Below are positions 63,665 to 64,000 of a stretch of 64,000 bases of DNA, piece by piece. Under the pieces are notes generated by a model. It made no database searches and was not told the DNA's origin. It worked only from the letters and a program-made list of their open reading frames with translations. A program made the translations under genes and the position numbers. This stretch comes from Anaerorudis cellulosivorans (GTDB lineage Bacteria > Bacteroidota > Bacteroidia > Bacteroidales > Dysgonomonadaceae). The stretch spans positions 1-64,000 of the forward strand of contig NZ_JAPCWE010000017.1 of NCBI RefSeq assembly GCF_025943985.1, given 5' to 3'. How positions within the stretch are numbered: the stretch's first letter is position 1; each line of letters opens with the position of its first letter.

Positions 63665-63796
63665 ACATGTTAACCTTAAATCTAATACTATTATGAAAAA
63701 ACCACGATGCAAATATAAAAAAGAAATCAAAACGCACCAAATAATTTCAATAAAAAAGAAAAATTATTTTCAAAATATCAATTTATTACTTTGAAT

Positions 63797-64000
63797 TTAA
63801 ATTTCCGGCAACCCCATGCCTGTTATTTTCCGGTACAAATCCAATGCATACAAATCGGTCATTCCCGATATATAATCGATGATGGATTGGATCTTTCCGT
63901 ATAACGATGAAGCGCAGGTTTCGTATTGATCCGGTATCCGCCCCAACAAAAGTCGGGAATATACATGCGAGGGTGTTTGTACGGCATTCACAAATTTTTC
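63797..64000 (-). CDS. dgt: C-terminal end of a dGTP triphosphohydrolase-like protein (partial)
   Basis: The frame stays open to the window edge, so only the last 67 residues are seen. The segment IIDYISGMTDLYALDLYRKITGMGLPEI is characteristic of the C-terminal end of HD-domain dNTP triphosphohydrolases, which degrade dGTP. The catalytic HD motifs lie outside the window, so this rests on the tail alone. A GTG at 63989-63991 is not the true start, since coding continues upstream. Confidence 0.7.
   Translation of the reverse strand, partial: EKFVNAVQTPSHVYSRLLLGRIPDQYETCASSLYGKIQSIIDYISGMTDLYALDLYRKITGMGLPEI

Noticed and set aside
63585-63794. 69-codon plus-strand open frame near the end of the window
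   Set aside because: Lys/Asn/Ile-rich AT-driven text that overlaps the likely leader of the minus-strand small membrane protein gene; no domain.

Overview
The window looks like a chromosomal segment of a Bacteroidota bacterium, most likely order Bacteroidales. The evidence is a SusC/SusD pair, a short primary sigma factor without region 1.1, OmpA with a Cys-Pro-rich linker, DUF4292 and DUF3575 proteins, a fusA2-type EF-G paralog, and many promoters with the Bacteroidota -7 element TAnnTTTG, in one case with TTTG exactly 19 bp upstream. The MurE DNPR motif and a lysA gene indicate meso-diaminopimelate peptidoglycan. I cannot fix the family; Dysgonomonadaceae, Porphyromonadaceae or Tannerellaceae relatives are plausible. 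I saw no rRNA, tRNA, CRISPR array or insertion sequence.

Layout. 0.1-11.7 kb is the distal division and cell wall cluster murE-mraY-murD-ftsW-murG-murC-ftsQ-ftsA-ftsZ, followed by a YqeY protein. Then come a small secreted protein and an EF-G paralog (minus strand), and a P-type Ca2+ ATPase transcribed divergently from the paralog. 18.6-22.0 kb is a sodium-pumping biotin decarboxylase operon (oadG-oadA-oadB). 22.5-31.5 kb holds an AraC regulator, LemA and TPM-domain proteins, miaA, lysA, a membrane glycosyltransferase, HtrA and the primary sigma factor. OmpA follows and converges on a minus-strand operon dut-TPR-DUF4292-EnvC-like. 37.7-53.8 kb is a polysaccharide utilization locus: a conserved unknown protein, a propeller/Y_Y_Y/LuxR-HTH membrane regulator, SusC, SusD, two GH144-type (glycoamylase-fold) proteins, a GH3 beta-glucosidase lipoprotein and a GH43-like protein with discoidin and FN3 modules. 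The rest holds an rRNA methyltransferase with a long charged tail, a DUF3575 protein, a GHL10 lipoprotein overlapping a CPA2 antiporter, uvrA, a small membrane protein and the 3' end of a dGTPase gene.

How it works together. The utilization locus reads as a self-contained uptake and degradation unit. GH144 members with known activity act on beta-1,2-glucans and GH3 enzymes release glucose, so a beta-1,2-glucan (for example cyclic glucan or sophorooligosaccharides) is the best substrate guess. A strong terminator lies between susD and the enzymes, which would keep transporter mRNA above enzyme mRNA.

Most interesting signals. (1) A palindromic motif ATGTTnTATAAyATATA occurs three times: twice between the divergent EF-G paralog and Ca2+ ATPase genes, and once about 69 bp upstream of the predicted susC transcription start. 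This suggests one Crp-like regulator links the alternative translation factor to polysaccharide use. (2) The EF-G paralog has lost the catalytic histidine region of its G domain. (3) Phased GGTTAA repeats precede htrA. (4) A five-unit 11-bp tandem repeat lies upstream of lemA. (5) The M23 protein has lost most of its metal and catalytic histidines, like EnvC.
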